Below are positions 59,685-60,943 of a DNA stretch of 60,943 bases, piece by piece. The position numbers and the translations under genes are program-made. The stretch is taken from NCBI GenBank assembly GCA_002419055.1, contig DIFI01000001.1, positions 1-60,943 on the forward strand, read 5' to 3'. Each line of letters begins with the position of its first letter. Within the stretch, counting starts at the first letter, position 1. Under the pieces are notes generated by a model. That model ran no database searches and was not told the DNA's origin. It saw only the letters and a program-made list of their open reading frames with translations. Source of the stretch: Peptococcaceae bacterium UBA5752. Lineage in GTDB: Bacteria > Bacillota > Dehalobacteriia > UBA4068.

Positions 59685-60035
59685 TGCTGATTCCTCCGCT
59701 ACTGGTAAAGCCTCGGTTTTTTATTTTCTACGCTGACTGCCGAAAACCTTTTTAGGCTTTTTCCGAAATGGGCTGCATTGATGGCAAGTAAGGGGTTAGC
59801 GTGGGGACGGATGTGTTGCTTAAAATTACTTCGCAGGTATGGTAAATTATTTCCAATGACGGGTTTGGAATGCTGCAGGTTATTTTGGTATATTTCGATT
59901 TACCGCAGGAATTATCATGCTTTATATATAATCATTTATTAAAATTAAATGTAATGCCTAATAATCAACCGTTAAGCGGTAAATTATAAATAATTATCAA
60001 ATACAAAGAACGTCAAAATAAAGGGGGAAATTATT
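59685..60035. other. Intergenic region without a confident gene
   Basis: Between the divergent membrane-protein and yqeY-like genes. I see a weak TTTACC-17-TTATAT promoter candidate near 59910-59940 for the plus-strand gene, and a possible 53-codon ORF at 59781 with no ribosome site. No repeat or RNA fold stands out. Confidence 0.5.
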
Positions 60036-60482
60036 ATGACAAAAATTGATTTAGTCAGGCAAGAAATGATGAAAGCTCTAAAGGCAAGAGATATGGATCG
60101 CAAGGATGCTCTTTCGCTGCTGCTTTCAGCGTTAAAAGCAAAATTTATTGATAAACGGGCCGACCTTACCGAAGAGGAAGAAAACGCGATCGTTTATAAA
60201 GAAATCAAAGCAGAGCAAGAAACTATAGATACCGCCCCTGCGGATAGAGTTGATATCATAGAAAAAAGCAAACTTAGAATCAAGGTCTATTCGGAATTTG
60301 CCCCACAAAGAATGGGCGAAGATGAAATAAAAGAGGTTATTCAAAATGTTTTACATCAGTTGGGTATTACAAAGCCAACGCCACAGGACAAGGGCAAAAT
60401 CATGAAATCTTTAATGCCGCTTGTAAAAGGCAAAGCTGACGGCGGACTAATTAATAAACTTGTTGAAGAAATGTTTCAATAG
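60036..60482 (+). CDS. yqeY: GatB/YqeY domain protein
   Basis: A 148-aa YqeY-like protein, the stand-alone form of the helical tail of GatB, the tRNA-dependent amidotransferase subunit. The two-part helical fold is seen in SLLLSALKAKFIDKRADLTEEE (N-terminal bundle) and MGEDEIKEVIQNVL...GKIMKSLMPLVKGKADGGLINKLVEE (C-terminal, including the GxADG motif). Its exact role is unclear; it may bind tRNA. Start follows AAGGGGGAAATT. Confidence 0.93.
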   Translation: MTKIDLVRQEMMKALKARDMDRKDALSLLLSALKAKFIDKRADLTEEEENAIVYKEIKAEQETIDTAPADRVDIIEKSKLRIKVYSEFAPQRMGEDEIKEVIQNVLHQLGITKPTPQDKGKIMKSLMPLVKGKADGGLINKLVEEMFQ

Positions 60483-60504
60483 TTCGGTCTAATTAGTTAA
60501 AAAA

Positions 60505-60546
60505 CAAAAGTTAAAGCACGCATTAAGCGTGCTTTAACTTTTGTCG
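60505..60546 (+). terminator. Terminator after yqeY
   Basis: A 17-bp perfect stem (CAAAAGTTAAAGCACGC and complement) around ATTAA; the 3' arm itself ends in a T run. Confidence 0.88.
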
Positions 60547-60909
60547 CTATATTTCGACAATTATAATGAAAACTCAAGATACAGTTTGGATCTGTCTATA
60601 TATACACTTATAATCTCAAGATCATCATTGTTCTGGAACTTTAATACACGAAATATTTATTTGATTTCCGAACTGTTTTTTAAATATTAAATAACCCAAA
60701 TAGATATATAGTATTTTTTGTTATTTAATGAAATTATTTTGACAAAATACGTGAATTATGGTAAATTATTATGTGGCAGAACTGTATAACCATCTGCATT
60801 TTAGAGGCAGTTTTGTAATATTTAGGCTTTGGGTCTACAAAATTGACAGGTATCAATTTATCAACTGTTATGACAGTAAAATTACAAATAGGTGTGAGGA
60901 GGTTGTATA
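60547..60909 (+). promoter_or_regulatory. Leader and promoter region of the gene at the window edge
   Basis: Two promoter candidates: TTGACA-17-TAAATT (60739-60767), giving a leader of about 135 nt, and TTGACA-17-TGTTAT (60843-60871). The leader of the first can form CAGAACTG/CAGTTTTG with a 24-base loop. No known riboswitch was recognised. Confidence 0.5.
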
Positions 60910-60943
60910 ATGAACGAAGATCTGGGAAAGGGTCAATGCGGTT
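60910..60943 (+). CDS. Start of an unidentified gene, cut by the window end
   Basis: ATG 6 bases after GAGGAGG, followed by 11 codons (MNEDLGKGQCG) that remain open to the end. Too short to identify. Confidence 0.6.
   Translation, partial: MNEDLGKGQCG

Noticed and set aside
59781..59942. 53-codon ORF starting MASKGLAWGR in the 59.7-60.0 kb gap
   Set aside because: No ribosome site and an odd composition rich in Tyr, Cys and Arg; likely chance.
1..60943. CRISPR arrays, prophage genes, complete insertion sequences or toxin-antitoxin pairs
   Set aside because: No regularly spaced repeat arrays, integrase, transposase, capsid-type genes or convincing toxin-antitoxin pairs were seen.

Overview
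The window looks like one continuous chromosomal stretch of an anaerobic, endospore-forming, low-to-mid-GC member of the Bacillota (Clostridia or Negativicutes grade; I cannot place it closer). Support: spore genes (spoVAC-AD-AE, a ytfI/ytfJ-like pair, a dacB-spmA-spmB-like set, a GerMN lipoprotein), a long SRP RNA with an Alu domain, a T-box riboswitch, rubrerythrin, a potassium-type membrane pyrophosphatase, strong AGGAGG ribosome sites with frequent GTG/TTG starts, and many extended -10 promoters (TGnTATAAT).

Layout. 1-10.5 kb: a small heat-shock protein, the excision-repair set uvrB-uvrA-uvrC, then a Cof-type phosphatase, rapZ and whiA. A short repeated element with hairpins occurs once before uvrB and twice in tandem before the phosphatase gene. 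10.6-19.1 kb: lower glycolysis in one run (gap-pgk-tpiA-gpmI-eno), then secG and the ion-pumping pyrophosphatase. 19.1-22.7 kb: cysteine desulfurase-thiI, an FmdE-like protein, rubrerythrin. 22.7-25 kb: a small accessory patch with a 491-aa HTH protein of unknown role, a low-complexity Ser/Pro/Asn protein and a 52-aa ORF. 25-27.2 kb: a T-box, apparently reading Phe, controls phenylacetate-CoA ligase and a tandem-ACT protein. 27.2-32.5 kb: MarR plus a heterodimeric ABC exporter, divergent from a cyclase-family hydrolase and a zinc-ribbon membrane protein.

32.5-41.6 kb: GerMN lipoprotein, phosphopantetheinyl transferase, FeoA, SRP RNA, then on the minus strand htrA followed by an OmpR-type two-component system. 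Four TGAA repeats with an exact 11-bp period lie upstream of htrA, as expected for an OmpR/PhoB-type regulator. Then come DUF4363 and DUF421 proteins and spoVAC-AD-AE. 41.6-51.7 kb: priA-def-fmt-metallopeptidase-rsmB-prpC-prkC-rsgA-rpe, a conserved housekeeping and Ser/Thr-signalling cluster. 51.7-57.8 kb: an IS-end-like scar, the ytfI/ytfJ pair, dacB-spmA-spmB-rluB (the same order as in Bacillus subtilis), cobO and a BaiN/YhiN-like flavoprotein. 57.9-58.3 kb: four tRNAs (Val, Asp, Phe, Gly). The end carries a second Cof-type phosphatase, a small membrane protein, a YqeY-like protein and the first codons of an unidentified gene.

Most of the window is ordinary core genome. The parts I would look at again are the three-copy hairpin element, the 48-nt perfect palindrome between pgk and tpiA, the 11-bp-phased operator before htrA, the Phe T-box unit, and the 22.7-25 kb accessory patch. 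I found no clear new defence or biosynthetic system.
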